A stretch of 64,000 nt of DNA from Pseudomonadota bacterium (GTDB taxonomy: Bacteria; Pseudomonadota; Gammaproteobacteria; Burkholderiales; SG8-39). Of the stretch, positions 63,277-64,000 are shown in pieces; the first letter of the stretch is position 1; each line of letters begins with the position of its first letter. The position numbers and the translations under genes were made by a program. Where the stretch lies: assembly GCA_025352885.1 (NCBI GenBank), contig JANXRZ010000240.1, forward strand, positions 26,573 through 90,572, read 5' to 3'. Below the pieces are notes generated by a model. The model had not been told where the DNA came from. It saw nothing but the letters and a program-made list of their open reading frames with translations, and did not search any database.

Positions 63277-64000
63277 ATGGCGAAAGTTGCATTCATCGGC
63301 CTGGGGGTCATGGGCTATCCGATGGCCGGCCACCTGCTCAAGAAGGGCGGCCATGAAGTCACCGTCTACAACCGTAACGCGGCCAAGGCCGCCGAGTGGA
63401 CAAAGGAATACGGCGGGACGTCCGCAGCGACGCCCAAGGCCGCCGCGACCGGCGCCGACTACGTCATGGTCTGCGTCGGCAACGACGACGACGTGCGCTC
63501 GGTGATCTACGGCGAAACCGGTGCGCTCGGGGGCATGAAGTCGGGTTCCACGCTCGTCGATCACACGACCGCCTCGGCGATTCTCGCGCGCGAACTGCAT
63601 GCCCGGGCCAAGGACAAGGGCGTCGACTTCATCGATGCACCCGTCTCAGGCGGCCAGGCCGGCGCCGTCAACGCCCAGCTCGGCATCATGTGCGGCGGGG
63701 ACGAGCCGGTGTTCGCCAAAGCCAAGCCCATCCTCGACATCTACGCCAAAAGCTGCGTGCTCATCGGCCCCGCCGGCGCGGGCCAGCTGACCAAGATGGT
63801 CAACCAGATCGCCATCGCCGGCCTGCTGCAAGGCCTCTCGGAAGCGCTCAACTTCGGCAAGAAGGCAGGCCTCGACATCGAGCGAGTCGTCTCGGTGATT
63901 TCCAAGGGCGCGGCCGGTTCGTGGCAGATGGAGAACCGCTGGAAGGCGATGAACGACGTCAAGTTCGACGGGTTCGGCTTTGCCGTCGACTGGATGCGCA
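63277..64000 (+). CDS. 3-hydroxyisobutyrate dehydrogenase family oxidoreductase, N-terminal part
   Basis: The reading frame starts at ATG 63277 (GGAG eight bases upstream) and is still open at the right edge, giving 241 visible residues of about 290-300. It has FIGLGVMGYPMAGHLLKKGG, the N-terminal NAD(P) fold, DHTTAS, DAPVSGGQAGAVNAQLGIMCGG and catalytic-lysine block GPAGAGQLTKMVNQI. The family includes 3-hydroxyisobutyrate, tartronate semialdehyde and glyoxylate/succinic semialdehyde reductases; substrate class cannot be decided from this part. It is divergent from recA. Confidence 0.92.
   Translation, partial: MAKVAFIGLGVMGYPMAGHLLKKGGHEVTVYNRNAAKAAEWTKEYGGTSAATPKAAATGADYVMVCVGNDDDVRSVIYGETGALGGMKSGSTLVDHTTASAILARELHARAKDKGVDFIDAPVSGGQAGAVNAQLGIMCGGDEPVFAKAKPILDIYAKSCVLIGPAGAGQLTKMVNQIAIAGLLQGLSEALNFGKKAGLDIERVVSVISKGAAGSWQMENRWKAMNDVKFDGFGFAVDWMR

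Overview
The window is ordinary chromosomal DNA of a high-GC Gram-negative bacterium, most likely a betaproteobacterium of the Burkholderiales type. Evidence for this is the gene orders queG / tsaE-amiC / mutL-miaA, adk-kdsB-ycaR-lpxK-exbD-exbB / xseA and alaS-(small ORF)-recX-recA, the lipid A and KDO genes, and five tripartite tricarboxylate (TTT, Bug-type) periplasmic receptors. Coding density is very high, with many ATGA or few-base junctions. I see no insertion sequence, phage gene, CRISPR array, rRNA or tRNA. This assignment rests on gene order and protein motifs read by eye, not on a search.

Region by region. 1-14.8 kb: the end of a Rieske oxygenase alpha subunit, a sulfurtransferase, then tRNA/wall/repair housekeeping (queG, tsaE, amiC, a deoxyinosine-type DNA glycosylase, a DedA protein, mutL, miaA), followed by a Bug receptor, a DinB-like protein, a bile-acid-symporter-like permease, and an ABC-2 exporter pair with another Bug receptor. 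14.8-24 kb: an SDR, a HigA antitoxin whose HigB toxin is a decayed remnant, an FAD monooxygenase, a methyltransferase and a Bug receptor in one direction; a short gnd and gntK in the other; then DUF2237, gamma-glutamyltranspeptidase and a YbfB-type MFS carrier. 24-29.6 kb: a phosphonate-type ABC importer (phnC-D-E-E) divergent from a nucleotidyltransferase and a MetE-core-like protein. 29.6-40.2 kb: H+-pyrophosphatase, adk, kdsB, ycaR, lpxK, exbD, exbB leftward, then xseA, a corrinoid adenosyltransferase, a SIMPL protein, a HAD hydrolase, a REC-only protein and a RidA protein rightward. The roughly 500-bp gap between these two groups carries a cluster of DnaA-box-like 9-mers and an AT-richer stretch. 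40.3-44.5 kb: a TTT transporter (tctB-tctA) flanked by two Bug receptors.

44.5-57.1 kb is a long run of leftward, closely packed genes and is the most interesting part. It holds an ArsS-family radical SAM protein with a C-terminal cysteine-rich tail, a metallophosphoesterase-like protein, a TVP38 membrane domain fused to a flavin disulfide reductase, a DUF547 protein, the two 'rSAM/selenodomain-associated' glycosyltransferases and a DUF3047 protein. Upstream in the same run lie a lone cyclic-nucleotide-binding protein, a decaprenyl-phosphate phosphoribosyltransferase-like UbiA enzyme, a GT39-type glycosyltransferase, a TauE/SafE permease, DAHP synthase and a hotdog thioesterase. No arsM or known arsenic-resistance gene is visible, so what this set makes is open.

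57.1-64 kb: a Lon-type AAA+ ATPase without a protease domain, then alaS, a small Myb/SANT-like protein, recX and recA leftward. A LexA-like box lies before recA. A 3-hydroxyisobutyrate-dehydrogenase-family gene runs off the right edge.
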